A stretch of DNA of 64,000 nucleotides, from positions 62,001 to 126,000 of the forward strand of contig JAJEBT010000124.1 of assembly GCA_022822405.1 (NCBI GenBank), given 5' to 3'. The DNA comes from Alphaproteobacteria bacterium. Lineage in GTDB: Bacteria; Pseudomonadota; Alphaproteobacteria; MPNO01; UBA830. The notes below the pieces were generated by a model that saw only the letters and a list, made by a program, of their open reading frames with translations, searched no databases and had not been told where the DNA came from. Of this stretch, positions 37,219 to 48,260 are shown piece by piece (position 1 is the stretch's first letter; the number at the start of each line of letters is the position of its first letter). The translations under genes and the position numbers were made by a program.

Positions 37219-37488
37219 TCAGCGTCTGAGACCCAGACGCTGGATAAGCGCCTGATAGCGCTCTTCGTCCTTGCGCTTGAGATAATCCAGCAGGCGCCGG
37301 CGGCGGCCAACCATCATCAGCAGCCCCCGTCGCGAATGGAAATCCTTCTTGTGTGCGTTCATGTGCCCGGTGAGGTTGCGGATGCGTTCCGAGAGGACCG
37401 CAACCTGCACCTCGGGAGATCCGGTATCCTCGTCTCCCGTCGCATATTCCTTGATCAGTTCCGTCTTTCGCTCAGCCGTGATCGACAT
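37219..37488 (-). CDS. rpsO: 30S ribosomal protein S15
   Basis: An 89-residue protein of the full S15 length, beginning [21 protein letters not shown] and containing the RNA-binding stretch [20 protein letters not shown]. Start ATG 37488 is fixed by family length. S15 helps assemble the 30S platform by binding 16S rRNA helices 20-22. It precedes pnp as usual. Confidence 0.97.
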   Translation of the reverse strand: MSITAERKTELIKEYATGDEDTGSPEVQVAVLSERIRNLTGHMNAHKKDFHSRRGLLMMVGRRRRLLDYLKRKDEERYQALIQRLGLRR

Positions 37489-37519
37489 CGTATACCCCGT
37501 TGCATGCACATACCGTGCT

Positions 37520-38458
37520 TTACAGATTGAAGACCCTGAAAGGCCGGATTTCCCGCTCGACACGGCGGGCCAGCGCGACCGGGACATTCCCCGGACCGAC
37601 GCACAGAAACGCCGCTTCGTGACGCTCCGCGCGATTGCCGATACCACCTTCGTCGGAACAATCCTGCGATGCCGGTATCGCGTTGCCGTTGCGCACGCGT
37701 ACCGTCTCTGCCTCCGTCAGCATCAGCGCCGGGATGTCGTCCAGCGCCGCCACGATCGGAAGCAGATATTCCCTTCGCCGTTCGTTATACACCGTGGCGG
37801 TGATCTTTTCCAGCCGAATCGCATCTTTTTCACGGAACGGTCCAACCGCGGTCCGGCGCAGCTGGCTGACATGGGCGCAGGTCTCCAGTCGCGTCGCCAG
37901 ATCGCGCACAAGGCTGCGCACATAGGTGCCACGACCGCAGACAAGCTCGAAGATCGCATGGTCGTCGTCCGGTCGGTCGACAAGTTCGAACCGGTAGACG
38001 TGAACCTGTCGCTCCGGCAATTCCACGCTTTCGCCCGCGCGGGCGCGCGCGTAGGATCGCCGGCCGTCGATGTTGATCGCCGAATAGAGCGGCGGCCGCT
38101 GGAGGATTGTGCCGCAGAACTCGGGCAGCGCGGATCTGATCACCTCTTCGCTGGGACGCATGTCACTGGTCGCAACGATGCGACCTTCCGCATCGTCGGT
38201 ATCGCGCCCGACGCCGAAGCGCGCCGTGAAACGGTAGGACTTACTGCAGTTGACCAGACAGGGGACCACCTTGGTGGCCTCGCCAAACGCGACCGGGAGA
38301 ACGCCGGACGCCAGCGGATCCAGGGTTCCGGCATGTCCTGCCTTCCGGGCGCCAAGAAGGCCGCGGATCCTGTGGACTGCCGCCGCCGACGTCGGACCCT
38401 CATCCTTGTCGATCACGACCCAGCCATGGACGGGATCGCCTCTGCGTCTACGGGTCAT
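37520..38458 (-). CDS. truB: tRNA pseudouridine(55) synthase
   Basis: Makes pseudouridine at position 55 of tRNAs. The 312-residue protein has [20 protein letters not shown], the motif [19 protein letters not shown] with the catalytic Asp, and [14 protein letters not shown]. It overlaps rbfA by 11 nt, so they are coupled. The C-terminal tail is slightly extended and closes with a PUA-like segment. Confidence 0.95.
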   Translation of the reverse strand: MTRRRRGDPVHGWVVIDKDEGPTSAAAVHRIRGLLGARKAGHAGTLDPLASGVLPVAFGEATKVVPCLVNCSKSYRFTARFGVGRDTDDAEGRIVATSDMRPSEEVIRSALPEFCGTILQRPPLYSAINIDGRRSYARARAGESVELPERQVHVYRFELVDRPDDDHAIFELVCGRGTYVRSLVRDLATRLETCAHVSQLRRTAVGPFREKDAIRLEKITATVYNERRREYLLPIVAALDDIPALMLTEAETVRVRNGNAIPASQDCSDEGGIGNRAERHEAAFLCVGPGNVPVALARRVEREIRPFRVFNL

Positions 38459-38900
38459 CCCGCGGAATTGCCTGCTTCTCCGTTGCCTGTTCCGAAGACG
38501 GCCGGAGGTCGGCTGCAACCGAAGGCGTTCGCAGCAGCTCGCCGATGCGGTCGGCGGTATCGAACCGGGAATCGAGCGCAAAGGACAGTTCGGGCAGCCG
38601 CTTCAACGTGACGATGCCACCGATACGGCGGCGGAAGAACGGTGCCGCCCGGCGCAGGCTGTCGAGCACCTCTTCGGCATTGCTCCCGCCGAGCGGCATG
38701 ACGTATGCGGTCGCGTTACCCAGATCCGGGCTTATCGATACCTCGGTGACCGTGATCGGCACGCCCGCAAGCTGCGGGTCCCGGGCTTCTCCGCGCTCAA
38801 GCAGGCTTGCGAGCGCGTGCCGGATCACCTCGCCGACGCGGAGTTGGCGCTGACTTGGTTCGGCCGCAGCGCGGCCAGAACGCGTGTTTCCGAATCGCAT
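38448..38900 (-). CDS. rbfA: Ribosome-binding factor A
   Basis: A 150-residue KH-like protein that matures the 16S 5' end. It shows RQLRVGEVIRHALASLLERGE and the family strand ITVTEVSISPDLGNATAYVMPLG. It lies in the standard place between infB and truB. ATG 38900 is taken because the family starts there; an earlier in-frame start lacks support. Confidence 0.93.
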   Translation of the reverse strand: MRFGNTRSGRAAAEPSQRQLRVGEVIRHALASLLERGEARDPQLAGVPITVTEVSISPDLGNATAYVMPLGGSNAEEVLDSLRRAAPFFRRRIGGIVTLKRLPELSFALDSRFDTADRIGELLRTPSVAADLRPSSEQATEKQAIPRDDP

Positions 38901-38970
38901 GTCATTTCCGCCGTCTCGAGAGAAGCCACCCGGCAACTGCCGGGCGCGTCACCTCATTCGTTCACTGACC

Positions 38971-41565
38971 CTAGAGCGTGCGGGCGATCTCCTCGACATC
39001 GAAACACTCGATGACGTCGCCCTGGCGAATATCCTGATAGTTCTCGAACGCCATCCCGCATTCGAAGCCCTGGGTGACTTCGCGGACCTCGTCCTTGAAG
39101 CGCTTGAGCGTTGAAAGCCGGCCCTCGTGAATCACCATGTCGTCGCGCAACAGCCGCACGCGGGCGCCGCGCCGCACCACCCCGTCGGTCACCTCGCAGC
39201 CGGCAACCCGACCGACCTTGGAGATGTTGAAGATCTCCTTGATGGCCGCGTTGCCAAGGAACGTCTCGCGCCGCTGCGGCGACAGCATGCCAGTCAGAAT
39301 CTGCTTCATGTGATCGATCAGGTCGTAAATGATCGAGAAATACTGGATCTCGACCCCGTCCCTGACAGCCATCGCCTTGGCCTGCGCATTGGCCCGCACG
39401 TTGAAGCCCATCAACAGCGCGTTCGACGCCTTTGCCAGCGTCACGTCCGATTCGCTGATGGCACCGACGCCGGTGTGGATGACCCGAATCGAGACTTCTT
39501 CGTTGCCCTGTTTCTGGAGACTCTGCGAAATCGCCTGGAGTGATCCCTGCACGTCGCCCTTGACGATTACGGAGACCTCCTCAACCTTGCCGCTCTGGAT
39601 CTGGCTGAAGATCTCGTCGATCGTGCCCCGCACGCCGGCGCTGAATCGCACGTCGCGATCGCGACGCTGGCGGAATTCGGTGATTTCCCGCGCCCGCATC
39701 TCGGATTCGACTACCGTGAATTCGTCGCCGACATCGGGAGCCCCGTTCAGCCCGAGGATCTCGACCGCAGCCGACGGGCCTGCCGTCTTGACGCGGCGGC
39801 CGGCATCGTCGACGAGCGCGCGCACCTTTCCCCATTCACCGCCGGCGACCACGATATCGCCGACGCCGAGGGTGCCGCGCTGCACGAGGACCGTCGCGAC
39901 CGCGCCACGGCCGATATCCAGGCTGCCCTCGATGACGGCGCCGGCGGCTGAACGGTCCGGGTTGGCCCTGAGTTCCAGGGTTTCGGCAAGCAGCAATATT
40001 GCCTCCTCGAGCTTGTCGAGGTTGATCTTCTCGGTAGCCGAAATCTCGACGTCTTGAACATCGCCGCCGACACTCTCGACGACCACCTCATGCGCCAGCA
40101 GCTCGTTCCTGACCCGGCCGGGATCGGCATTGGGCCGATCAATCTTGTTGATCGCAACGATGATCTGTGCGCCCGCCGCCTTGGCATGGCTGATGGCCTC
40201 CGCAGTCTGCGGCATGACGCCGTCGTCGGCAGCGACGACGATAATCACGATATCGGTCACATTGGCGCCACGCGACCGCATCTCCGTGAACGCCTCATGG
40301 CCCGGCGTATCGACGAAAGTGATGCGGTTGCCGTCGGCGAGCTCGACCTGATAGGCGCCGATATGCTGCGTGATGCCGCCGGCCTCGCCACTCACGACGT
40401 CGGTCTGGCGCAAGGCATCGAGGAGCGACGTCTTGCCGTGATCGACATGGCCCATAACGGTCACGACCGGGGGGCGCGGTCTGAGCTGCGTGTCGTCATC
40501 GACCTCACCCTGCAGCCCGATCTCGACATCGGATTCGGCAACGCGCTTGGCGGTATGGCCGAACTCCTCGACGATCAGCTCTGCCGTGTCAGCATCAATG
40601 GTCTGGGTTATCGTCGCCATGATGCCGTTGTTCATCAGCGCCTTGGTCACGTCTCCGGCGCGCTCGGCCATGCGGTTGGCAAGCTCCTGAACAGTAATCG
40701 TCTCGGGAATGGTCACCTCGCGGAAGACCTTGACGGCCTCCTTGTTTCTTGGTTCGGCGCGCTTCTCGCGTTCACGCCGGCGGCGCAGCGAGGCCAGACT
40801 CCGCTGGCGCTCGTCCTCGTTCAGAGCCTGAGAAATCGTCAGCTTGCCGCCGCGCCTGCGCGCACCGTCCCGACGCCCCGAGGTCTTGCGCGGCTCGACG
40901 CGCTGAGGCGTCTCGCTGTCGGGCTTGGCCTTGCCCGGCGCTGGCTTGGCAGCAGCTGTCCGGGTCTTGGGCTTGGCCTGGGTCGTTTCGCCGACGGTGG
41001 CTGCCCGCGCCTCGAGGCGGGCTGCCTGCTCGGCGGCCTTGCGCGCGGCCTCCTCTTCCTGACGGTGGCGTTCCTCCTCCTCGAGGCGCCGCCGCTCGGC
41101 CTCTTCCTGGCGGCGTTCCTCCTCGAGCTCCCGGCGCAGCCGTTCCTCGTCGAGGCGGCGTGCTTCCAAAGCTTCCCGGCTGGCGCGATCCTCCGCTATC
41201 TTGACTTCGGTCTGGCGCGCATCTTCCAGCGCCCGCATGCGGGCGGCGCGTTCCGTCTCGGTCAGCTTGCGCGCGGGCGCTTCCTCGGTCTTCGTTTCCT
41301 TTGCTGTCGTCTTGACCTTGGTTTCATCGGCAGCGAAGAGTTCTGCTGCCGGGGCCGTCCGCACCTCGGCCATGGCCCCGTCCTCTGACGGCTTGAATGT
41401 CCGCTTGCGCCGGACCTCGACCGCGACCGTCTTGGTCCGTCCGTGGGAAAAGCTCTGGCGCACCTGCCCGGCGTCGACCGTCTTGTTCAGCTCGAGCCGG
41501 CCCGGCTTCGAAAGCGTAAGCTTCCCGCGTTTCCTGCTGTCGGTCTTTTCGCCTGTATCCGTCAT
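38971..41565 (-). CDS. infB: Translation initiation factor IF-2
   Basis: GTPase that delivers fMet-tRNA to the 30S subunit. The 864-residue protein has a long basic, Glu/Arg-rich, probably coiled-coil N-terminal region (about 105-190), then IF2N sequence and G1 GHVDHGKTS at 372-380, with DTPGHEAF (G3) and NKIDR (G4). The C-terminal domains are normal. Lies 18 nt after ylxR. The length is typical for alphaproteobacteria. Confidence 0.97.
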   Translation of the reverse strand: MTDTGEKTDSRKRGKLTLSKPGRLELNKTVDAGQVRQSFSHGRTKTVAVEVRRKRTFKPSEDGAMAEVRTAPAAELFAADETKVKTTAKETKTEEAPARKLTETERAARMRALEDARQTEVKIAEDRASREALEARRLDEERLRRELEEERRQEEAERRRLEEEERHRQEEEAARKAAEQAARLEARAATVGETTQAKPKTRTAAAKPAPGKAKPDSETPQRVEPRKTSGRRDGARRRGGKLTISQALNEDERQRSLASLRRRREREKRAEPRNKEAVKVFREVTIPETITVQELANRMAERAGDVTKALMNNGIMATITQTIDADTAELIVEEFGHTAKRVAESDVEIGLQGEVDDDTQLRPRPPVVTVMGHVDHGKTSLLDALRQTDVVSGEAGGITQHIGAYQVELADGNRITFVDTPGHEAFTEMRSRGANVTDIVIIVVAADDGVMPQTAEAISHAKAAGAQIIVAINKIDRPNADPGRVRNELLAHEVVVESVGGDVQDVEISATEKINLDKLEEAILLLAETLELRANPDRSAAGAVIEGSLDIGRGAVATVLVQRGTLGVGDIVVAGGEWGKVRALVDDAGRRVKTAGPSAAVEILGLNGAPDVGDEFTVVESEMRAREITEFRQRRDRDVRFSAGVRGTIDEIFSQIQSGKVEEVSVIVKGDVQGSLQAISQSLQKQGNEEVSIRVIHTGVGAISESDVTLAKASNALLMGFNVRANAQAKAMAVRDGVEIQYFSIIYDLIDHMKQILTGMLSPQRRETFLGNAAIKEIFNISKVGRVAGCEVTDGVVRRGARVRLLRDDMVIHEGRLSTLKRFKDEVREVTQGFECGMAFENYQDIRQGDVIECFDVEEIARTL

Positions 41566-41583
41566 TTTCCGTCAGCTTTCCTG

Positions 41584-42210
41584 CTATGCCGGCGAGCCCG
41601 CCGGGGCCGCTCCGGATCCACGCAAACCTTCCAGCCGCTCGACCTCGCGGACGAACCGGTCGCACACGCCGCCCGCCTCGATCGCGCCATGCACCACCCG
41701 CGGCCGCCCGAAAGGTGCACCCAACTGGGTCGCCGTCCACAAGGCGACCACCCTTCCCGACCGGGCGCTGCGCAGCAGCCTTTCCCGTCCGTCGCGCGCG
41801 CCGTCCGACGCCTGGAGGAGGATCGCGGCCGATCCCCGCTCCACCATCGCCCGCACCTTCTCATAACCGGCGACGGCAGCTCCCGAACGGCGTGCCAGCC
41901 CGATGAGGGCCATGCACCGCTGATCGATCAGCCCGGGCAGCCGCTCCAGCAGATCCGCCGGCACCCGCGCGTTGCGGCGCGCCGCCTTCGCGAAGCTGTT
42001 CTCGGCGCAGGCCTGCCCAAGTATATCCGCCCGGGCCGTAACCCACAATCCACGTCCCGGAAGGCGTTCGGCAACATCCGGCACGACATCTCCGTCGGGC
42101 GAGATGGCAAAACGTATCAGGCCGTTCCGCGAGCTGACGCGGCGCGTCACAATGCAACGGCGCTGCGGCCCTTCAGCGGCACCCGTGTCCGAGGCCGGGA
42201 CTGGTTGCAT
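41584..42210 (-). CDS. YlxR (DUF448) RNA-binding protein with L7Ae-like C-terminal part
   Basis: A 208-residue protein. The N-terminal YlxR domain has RRCIVTRRV, the central GRGLWVTARADIL and a basic surface. The rest (from about residue 100) resembles an L7Ae/ribosomal L30-like fold and is common in alphaproteobacterial YlxR proteins. It sits between nusA and infB in the usual order. YlxR is thought to bind RNA and affect rnpB or transcription; its role is poorly defined. Confidence 0.85.
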   Translation of the reverse strand: MQPVPASDTGAAEGPQRRCIVTRRVSSRNGLIRFAISPDGDVVPDVAERLPGRGLWVTARADILGQACAENSFAKAARRNARVPADLLERLPGLIDQRCMALIGLARRSGAAVAGYEKVRAMVERGSAAILLQASDGARDGRERLLRSARSGRVVALWTATQLGAPFGRPRVVHGAIEAGGVCDRFVREVERLEGLRGSGAAPAGSPA

Positions 42211-42221
42211 GGCTGCGCGTC

Positions 42222-43817
42222 TCAGGTCTGCTCGGCCGGCGCCGCCGAATCTCCGGCATCCTGATCGTCGTCGTCGAACCAGTGCGCCCGCGCCGCCATG
42301 ATGATCGTGTTTGCCTGCTCGACATCGAGACCGAAATCAGCAAGGAGCCCCCGACCCTCGCCCTCGCGGTTGCCCTGTGCGATCAACTCGTCCGCAGCCA
42401 GGTCGCCGAGATCGTCGAGAGTCCGGATTTCGGCCTTTCCGAGCGCCACCACCATGGCCGCGGTCAGCTCGGTTATGGCGGCAACGCCGTCCTCGACACC
42501 GAGTTCGCGCCGTTCGGCCTCGAGTCGCTCTTCCTCCTCTTCGAGGAAAGCCTGGGCGCGCTTGCGCAGCTCCTCGGCGATCGATTCGTCGAACCCCTCG
42601 ATGGTCAGCAGATCCTCGAGCGGCACGAACGCCACATCCTCTATGGTCGCGAAACCCTCGGCGACCAGCAGATGAGCGAGCACATCGTCGACTTCGAGCC
42701 CGTCCATGAAAGCCTGCGACCGGGTCCGGAATTCCTCCTGCCGACGCTCCGACTCCTCGTCTTCCGTAAGAATCAGGATTTCCCATTGCGTGAGCTGCGA
42801 CGCAAGCCTGACATTCTGGCCGCGCCGGCCGATCGCGAAGCTGAGCTGGTCATCAGGCATCACGACCTCGATGCGTCGATTGTCCTCGTCGAGTACGACC
42901 TTGCTCACCTCTGCCGGCGCGAGTGCGTTGACGATGAACGTCGCGGCGTCGGGCGACCACTGGATGATGTCGATCTTCTCGCCCTGCAGCTCGCCGACCA
43001 CGGCCTGGACGCGGCTCCCTCGCATCCCGACGCAGGCACCGACGGGATCGATGCCCGAATCGTTGGACAGCACGGCGATCTTGGCGCGGCTGCCGGGATC
43101 CCGGGCGACCGATTTGATCTCGATGATTCCGTCGTAGATCTCCGGCACTTCCTGGGCAAACAACTTCGCCATGAATTGCGGGTGACTCCGCGACAGTAGC
43201 ACCTGCGGTCCGCGTTCCTCGCGCCGCACGTCGTAGATGTAAGCCCGAATCCTGTCGCCGGGACTGATGGGCTCGCGCGGAATGCCCTCGCCGCGGCGAA
43301 TCGTTCCCTCGCCGCGCCCGAGATCGACCACGACATGGCCATAGTCGATACGCTTGATAAGACCGCTGACGATTTCGCCGACGCGATCCTTGAACTCCTC
43401 GTATTCGCGCCGGCGTTCGGCTTCGCGCACGGTCTGCACGATGACCTGCTTCGCGGTCTGCGCCGCGATGCGGCCGAAGTCGATCGGCGGCAGCGGGTCG
43501 ATGATGAAGTCTCCGACGACGGCGCCGGCTTTCATGTGCTGGGCTTCGGCCGTCGTGACTTGCGTGATCTCGTTCTCGATCTCGTCGACGACCTCAAGGT
43601 ACCGCGCAAGCTTGATGTCACCGGTCCGGCGGTCGATGACGGCGCGGACGTCGTGATCCTCGCCATATTTTTTCTCCGCGGCCCTCTGGATGGCCGCCTC
43701 CATCGCGGTCAGCACCTCCTCGCGTTCGATCGCTTTCTCGCTCGCGACCGCGTCCGCCATCTGCAAAAGCTCGCGCCGGTCGTACCCCATCACCGGGATG
43801 TTTTCCATGTCTATCAT
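42222..43817 (-). CDS. nusA: Transcription termination/antitermination factor NusA
   Basis: A 531-residue NusA. It has the N-terminal RNAP-binding domain, S1 (GLIKRIDYGHVVVDLGRGEG), two KH domains (GACVGMRGSRVQAVVGELQG and AIGRRGQNVRLASQLT), and two C-terminal acidic repeats as in alphaproteobacteria. The first ATG is used; a second ATG three codons later (MENIPVMGYD) is possible. Confidence 0.96.
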   Translation of the reverse strand: MIDMENIPVMGYDRRELLQMADAVASEKAIEREEVLTAMEAAIQRAAEKKYGEDHDVRAVIDRRTGDIKLARYLEVVDEIENEITQVTTAEAQHMKAGAVVGDFIIDPLPPIDFGRIAAQTAKQVIVQTVREAERRREYEEFKDRVGEIVSGLIKRIDYGHVVVDLGRGEGTIRRGEGIPREPISPGDRIRAYIYDVRREERGPQVLLSRSHPQFMAKLFAQEVPEIYDGIIEIKSVARDPGSRAKIAVLSNDSGIDPVGACVGMRGSRVQAVVGELQGEKIDIIQWSPDAATFIVNALAPAEVSKVVLDEDNRRIEVVMPDDQLSFAIGRRGQNVRLASQLTQWEILILTEDEESERRQEEFRTRSQAFMDGLEVDDVLAHLLVAEGFATIEDVAFVPLEDLLTIEGFDESIAEELRKRAQAFLEEEEERLEAERRELGVEDGVAAITELTAAMVVALGKAEIRTLDDLGDLAADELIAQGNREGEGRGLLADFGLDVEQANTIIMAARAHWFDDDDQDAGDSAAPAEQT

Positions 43818-43854
43818 CTGCGCTATCCCGTCTCAGTTCGGCACGACGTGCCGC

Positions 43855-44349
43855 CTAGTCCCGACTGTCTTCGCCCACCCGCGGACCGTCCGCCACGCCG
43901 GCTCCTCCCTTCGCGGCAATCAACTCGTCGGTAAGGACGAGTTGCGCGCGGGAGATGCCGTCATGGGGAACGGCATGCCTGTTCCCGTCAACCTCGATCA
44001 GGACGCTTCCGTCCTCTACGCCTGCGAGCCTGCCGCGGAAGCGGCGGCGGCCGTCGACCGCATCGCGGGTCTCGACCCGCGCCTCGAAACCCGCAAAACG
44101 CTCGAAATCCTCGATCCGTACCAGCGGCCGATCAATGCCCGGCGAACTGACCTCAAGCGTGTAGGAGCCCGAAAGCGGATCCTCGACATCAAGGATCGCC
44201 GAAACGTCGCGGCTGATCAGTGCGCAATCCTCGACCGTCATCTCGGCCCCGTCGCGGCGCTCGGCCATGATCTGCAACGTCTGGCCAGCGCCTCCGGTCA
44301 GCCGCACACGGACGAGGTCGTAGCCCATCGCGTTCAGCGAGGGCTCCAC
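43855..44349 (-). CDS. rimP: Ribosome maturation factor RimP
   Basis: Assists 30S assembly. The 164-residue reading has [37 protein letters not shown] and the C-terminal SH3-like domain. The start is uncertain. GTG 44349 is the only normal start codon after an in-frame TAG, but the preceding sense stretch encodes SEKTVSGL, which looks like real RimP N terminus, so a non-standard start slightly upstream is possible. First gene of the nusA-infB operon. Confidence 0.85.
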   Translation of the reverse strand: MEPSLNAMGYDLVRVRLTGGAGQTLQIMAERRDGAEMTVEDCALISRDVSAILDVEDPLSGSYTLEVSSPGIDRPLVRIEDFERFAGFEARVETRDAVDGRRRFRGRLAGVEDGSVLIEVDGNRHAVPHDGISRAQLVLTDELIAAKGGAGVADGPRVGEDSRD

Positions 44350-44463
44350 AAGACCCGAGACAGTTTTCTCCGAACCCCTGATCTTCGGCTCTCCGTAACG
44401 CTAGCCCCGCAGGGCGGCGGTTGCAACCTTGCGGCCGCAGTTCATTCCGTGGCGACGGCCAGC

Positions 44464-44489
44464 AAACAAAAAAGCGGGCATCGCCCGCT
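44464..44489 (-). terminator. Intrinsic terminator in the rimP leader (candidate attenuator)
   Basis: Stem AGCGGGC (44473-44479) with GCCCGCT (44483-44489), 3-nt loop, followed on the minus strand by six U (44473-44468) and a further UUU. It lies 115 nt before the rimP start and no minus-strand gene lies upstream of it, so it would interrupt the leader transcript. Confidence 0.65.
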
Positions 44490-44505
44490 CCCGTGTTCCC
44501 GTTTT

Positions 44506-44528
44506 CGGTCATGCCGGTCAATGACCGG
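44506..44528 (-). promoter_or_regulatory. Alternative stem-loops in the rimP leader
   Basis: ATGACCG (44521-44527) can pair with CGGTCAT (44506-44512) across an 8-nt loop, or TGACCGG (44522-44528) with CCGGTCA (44514-44520). The arms overlap, so the two pairings are exclusive. They lie just downstream of the likely start site. They do not overlap the terminator stem. Confidence 0.4.
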
Positions 44529-44534
44529 TGTGTT

Positions 44535-44563
44535 CCTATAGCCCGTTTCCATGGCGACGGCAA
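44535..44563 (-). promoter_or_regulatory. Candidate rimP-nusA-infB operon promoter
   Basis: TTGCCG (44563-44558), 17-nt spacer and TATAGG (44540-44535) on the minus strand. Start would be about 44528, roughly 180 nt before rimP. Boxes are decent for an alphaproteobacterium. This promoter would place both hairpins and the terminator in the leader. Confidence 0.5.
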
Positions 44564-44856
44564 GCGCATTCGCGCACGAGATGCAGATTCGGCAAGCGCG
44601 CAGGCGCTTCGGGAGGAGATGCTTCCGGCGGCCGACGGCCAGGACCGCCGGAGAAAAGAGCGGCGCCCAGCGAAGAGAAATTCATGACCGTCGACCAGCC
44701 GTCGGAGAATGCGGCCTTCCTCCATTCCTTCCGGAAGCCATCGGGCATCCTTGCCGCTCCTTCTCCGACACGCTATGTCACGGGTTCTGATCGACGGCTT
44801 GGCGCTTGAGTGGAATCGCTCCGGCCTCGCTCATGCCGCATGGGAGATTACGGCGC

Positions 44857-45606
44857 ATGGAACTGGGACTTGAGGGCAAGGGCGTCATCGTGACCGGCGC
44901 CAGCAGGGGCATTGGCCAGGCCATCGCCAGCAGTTTTGCACGCGAGGGTGCCCGGGTATCGATCTGCGCGCGTGGAGAAGCGACCCTGGCCGAAGCGGCT
45001 TCGCGGATCGAGGCCGATGGCGGGCGAGTGCACCATGCGGTCTGCGACGTGACCGACGCGGCCGCGCTCCAGGACTATGTCGCCCGGGCGCATGCGGCGC
45101 TCGGGAAAATTCACGTCCTGGTCAACAACCCGTCCGGCTTCGGCCGGGTCGACGACGAAGAGGGATGGCGCCTCGCGATCGAAGTCGACCTGATGGCGAG
45201 CGTGCGGGCAAGCTGGCACACCGTACCGCTGATAGCCGAGGCCGGCGGAGGCGCCATCATTCACATCTCGTCGATTTCCGGGCTGACCGAAAGCGTCAGG
45301 ACACCACCCTACGGCGCCATCAAGGCCGCGCTTAACCAGTACACCAAGACTCAGGCGCTCGACCTCGCGGCGCGCGGCATCCGTGTCAACGCCATCGCAC
45401 CGGGTTCGATAGAATTTCCGGGTGGCGTCTGGGACCAGGCGCGCAAGGAGAACCCTGCACTCTATGACAGCATCAGGGCGAGCATACCTTCGGGCCGCCT
45501 CGGAGCCACCGACGAAGTCGCATCCCTCGCCGTGTTCCTGGGTTCGGACGCCGGACGCTGGATCACTGGCCAGACGATCGCCGTCGACGGCGGTCAGATG
45601 CTGTAA
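44857..45606 (+). CDS. SDR-family oxidoreductase
   Basis: A 249-residue NAD(P)-dependent short-chain dehydrogenase. It has GASRGIGQAIASSFAREGA, VLVNNPSG in place of the more common NNAG, catalytic Ser in HISSISG and Y-x3-K (YGAIKAALN), and the C-terminal ITGQTIAVDGGQML. Start ATG 44857 follows GGGAGA. Substrate unknown; it may belong with the aromatic genes that follow, but it is convergent with them. Confidence 0.85.
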   Translation: MELGLEGKGVIVTGASRGIGQAIASSFAREGARVSICARGEATLAEAASRIEADGGRVHHAVCDVTDAAALQDYVARAHAALGKIHVLVNNPSGFGRVDDEEGWRLAIEVDLMASVRASWHTVPLIAEAGGGAIIHISSISGLTESVRTPPYGAIKAALNQYTKTQALDLAARGIRVNAIAPGSIEFPGGVWDQARKENPALYDSIRASIPSGRLGATDEVASLAVFLGSDAGRWITGQTIAVDGGQML

Positions 45607-45780
45607 AACCCTTCCGCCACCGTCTTCCCCCAACCTGCCTATCCAGAGCCAAGCAAACCTCCAAGTGCAGGATCTCGGCTGCCTGCCACCCACGCGGCGC
45701 TTCGCTGCGCATCGGCGGATCCCGTCAGGAAACACACGGCCGATACCCTGAGCGCGCTCTGCAGGCTCGGCACCGCCGGA

Positions 45781-48147
45781 TCAGTCGGCATCGCGCCGGG
45801 GAGTACCGTCCGCAGCGCCGCCGGGAGGCACCGAATGCGGGCGCGGCGCTGCCGCCTGTCTGAGGGTTTTCCACTCGTCGCGGTCGCGCGCGCCGAGGCG
45901 CATGGCCTGTTCGCGCGCGGCCTCGTACTGCTTCGGCCACCGTTGCCCCTCGTGCCCGTACCACGCCGCGGCCTGCAAGGTGAAGTGAGGATTGGTCAGA
46001 TGGGGCCGGGCCAGGCAGACCAGATCGGCCCGGCCTGCAGCAAGGATGGTGTTGACCTGATCCCAGGTGGTGATGTTGCCAACCGCCATGGTTGGAATCC
46101 GGGCTTCGTTCCGGATACGGTCCGAGAACGGCGTCTGGAACATCCTGCCATAGACGGGACGAGCATCCGGCGTCGTTTGACCCGCTGAAACATCGATGAT
46201 GTCGCAGCCATGGTCGCGTAGCGCACACGCCATCTCGACCGCGTCGGCCGGTGTGATCCCGCTGTCTCCGACCCAGTCGGTTGCCGAGATCCGCACCGAC
46301 AACGGTCTGGCTTCGGGCCAGACTGCACGCACGGCATCGAAGACTTCCAGCGGCCAGCGCATGCGATTGGCAAGCGACCCGCCGAAGGCATCGTCCCGCC
46401 GATTGGCGAGCGGCGTGAGAAAACTCGAAAGCAGGTAACCATGCGCCATGTGGAGCTCGAGCATGTCGGCTCCGGCGTCGAACGCCATGCGGGCCGCGGA
46501 CTCGAACTGCGCGGTAACGGCGTCCATGTCTGCGCGCGTCATCTCACGGGGAACATGCATGTGCTCCGCGTGCGCAAGCGGCGAAGGACCGATCACCTCC
46601 CAGTTTCCTTCCGGCAACGGCAGATCCATGCCGTCCCACGCGACACGGGTCGATCCCTTGCGCCCGCAGTGGCCGATCTGGATGGCGAATTTCGCATCGG
46701 ACGAACCGTGCACGTAGTCGGCAATCCGCTTCCATGCGGCAACATGTTCCGCCTTGTAGAGACCTCCACATCCGGGCGTGATGCGGCCATCCCTCGAAAC
46801 GCACGCCATTTCCGAGAAGATCAGACCGGCGCCGCCATGCGCGAACGCCCCGATATGCACGAAGTGGAAGTCCCCGATAGTGCCATCCTCGGCCGAATAC
46901 ATGTCCATGGGCGACACGACAACCCGGTTCTCCAGCGACATGTCACGAAGCTGGAAGGGGACGAACATGGGCGGCGGCGCGGCAGCCCGTGTTCCGGAAC
47001 CGACATGGCCCGCTTCCGCGGCAAACCAGTTCTCGACCTCGCTCACGAAGCGGGCGTCGCGCAGACGCAGATTCTCGTGGGTCACCGCCTTCGCCCGCGT
47101 GAGCATCGAATAGGTCGCCTGGATCGGCGTGAAACCGGCGTAGCGTCGCGGATCCTCTGTCCAGACGACGCTGACGTCTCCCGCGTGCTGTGTCGCCCCG
47201 ACCTCGGCCCGGCGCGTCTCTTCGAAACGCGGCAAAGCGTCAGCGACGGCGCCGGTCTCGACCAGGGCGTCGGTCAGCGCGATCGCATCCTCCATCGCGA
47301 GCTTGGTGCCGGAGCCGATCGAATAGTGCGCGGTATGCAGCGCATCCCCTATGAGCACGATATTGCCGCGGTACCAGCGTTCGCAGCGGATCACCGGAAA
47401 ACGCCGCCATATCGACCGGTTGGCGTAGAGCCGGTGGCCGCCGAGATAATCCTTCCAGAGCGTTTCCATCCATGCGACCAACCTGTCCCCGTCGAGATGC
47501 GCTACCTCGTGGCGCGCACTCTCCCACGTCTCCTCGGGCGCCTCGACGATCCAGGTCGCCATGCGATCGCTGTACTGGTATTCGCCGAGCACCCAGATCC
47601 CGTGCCGGTCTTCGGCCCACTGGAAGGAGAATGCGGGGCACGGCTTGTCGCTTCCCATCCAGACGAAATGGTTGCGCCTGAGGTCGAACGATGGCCGGAA
47701 ATGATCCTTGTAGGCTTCGCGGATGCTGCTGTTGATGCCGTCCGCACCGACCACCAGGTCGACGCCCTCCAGGCTCGACGGGTCCGGCGCCTCGGTCTCG
47801 AAGTAAAGCTCGACCCCGACCTCATGGCAGCGGCGCTGCAGAATGCGCAGCAGTTCGACCCGTCCGCAGCCGCAGAAACCGTGCCCTCCGGTGCGCACGA
47901 CCCGGCCGCCCCAATGCATGTCGATCTCGTCCCAGTAGGCGAAGACGTTCGTGATCGCCGCATGGCTCTCGGGATCGCGGTCGAGGAAATTGCCGAGCGT
48001 CTCGTCCGAAAACACGACACCGAAACCGAACGTGTCATCGGCGCGATTACGTTCATAGAGCCGGACGCGAGCTGCAGGAATCGCCTTCTTCATCAGGAGC
48101 GCGCAATAAAGCCCGCCCGGGCCGCCACCCGCGATCACGATGTCCAT
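45781..48147 (-). CDS. Fused FAD monooxygenase/old yellow enzyme (2-aminobenzoyl-CoA or salicylyl-CoA monooxygenase type)
   Basis: A 788-residue fusion. The N-terminal half is a flavin hydroxylase: [20 protein letters not shown] at the start and [21 protein letters not shown] near residue 300. The C-terminal half, from about residue 400, is an OYE-type reductase with [18 protein letters not shown] and [15 protein letters not shown]. This architecture matches anthraniloyl-CoA monooxygenase/reductase and salicylyl-CoA 5-hydroxylase. ATG 48147 is used; a longer in-frame start has no family match. A PaaK-like ligase diverges from it and could make the CoA substrate. Confidence 0.88.
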   Translation of the reverse strand: MDIVIAGGGPGGLYCALLMKKAIPAARVRLYERNRADDTFGFGVVFSDETLGNFLDRDPESHAAITNVFAYWDEIDMHWGGRVVRTGGHGFCGCGRVELLRILQRRCHEVGVELYFETEAPDPSSLEGVDLVVGADGINSSIREAYKDHFRPSFDLRRNHFVWMGSDKPCPAFSFQWAEDRHGIWVLGEYQYSDRMATWIVEAPEETWESARHEVAHLDGDRLVAWMETLWKDYLGGHRLYANRSIWRRFPVIRCERWYRGNIVLIGDALHTAHYSIGSGTKLAMEDAIALTDALVETGAVADALPRFEETRRAEVGATQHAGDVSVVWTEDPRRYAGFTPIQATYSMLTRAKAVTHENLRLRDARFVSEVENWFAAEAGHVGSGTRAAAPPPMFVPFQLRDMSLENRVVVSPMDMYSAEDGTIGDFHFVHIGAFAHGGAGLIFSEMACVSRDGRITPGCGGLYKAEHVAAWKRIADYVHGSSDAKFAIQIGHCGRKGSTRVAWDGMDLPLPEGNWEVIGPSPLAHAEHMHVPREMTRADMDAVTAQFESAARMAFDAGADMLELHMAHGYLLSSFLTPLANRRDDAFGGSLANRMRWPLEVFDAVRAVWPEARPLSVRISATDWVGDSGITPADAVEMACALRDHGCDIIDVSAGQTTPDARPVYGRMFQTPFSDRIRNEARIPTMAVGNITTWDQVNTILAAGRADLVCLARPHLTNPHFTLQAAAWYGHEGQRWPKQYEAAREQAMRLGARDRDEWKTLRQAAAPRPHSVPPGGAADGTPRRDAD

Positions 48148-48260
48148 TGCCTGCCCCCGCCAGAATTGCGCCGCCGGTCCGGCATCACTATTGTTCCGCA
48201 GAAGCAGGATACCGCCTGCCCGTTCCGTGTGAAGGGACGGGACCGCACCTCTGAAGGGCA

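Larger units (their letters stand above)
44350..44856. other. Leader of the rimP-nusA operon and start region of the SDR gene
   Basis: Between two divergent genes. The minus strand carries a promoter, two overlapping hairpin options and an intrinsic terminator before rimP (listed separately). On the plus strand a 41-codon reading starts at 44684 with a poor ribosome site, and I do not accept it as a gene. No tRNA was found, although E. coli has metY in this position. Confidence 0.5.

Noticed and set aside
44684-44809. A 41-codon plus-strand reading upstream of the SDR gene
   Set aside because: Weak ribosome site and no similarity; lies within the divergent leader region.
44350-44856. A tRNA gene (metY-like) ahead of rimP as in E. 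coli
   Set aside because: No cloverleaf arms or T-loop sequence could be found on either strand; only hairpins and a terminator are present.
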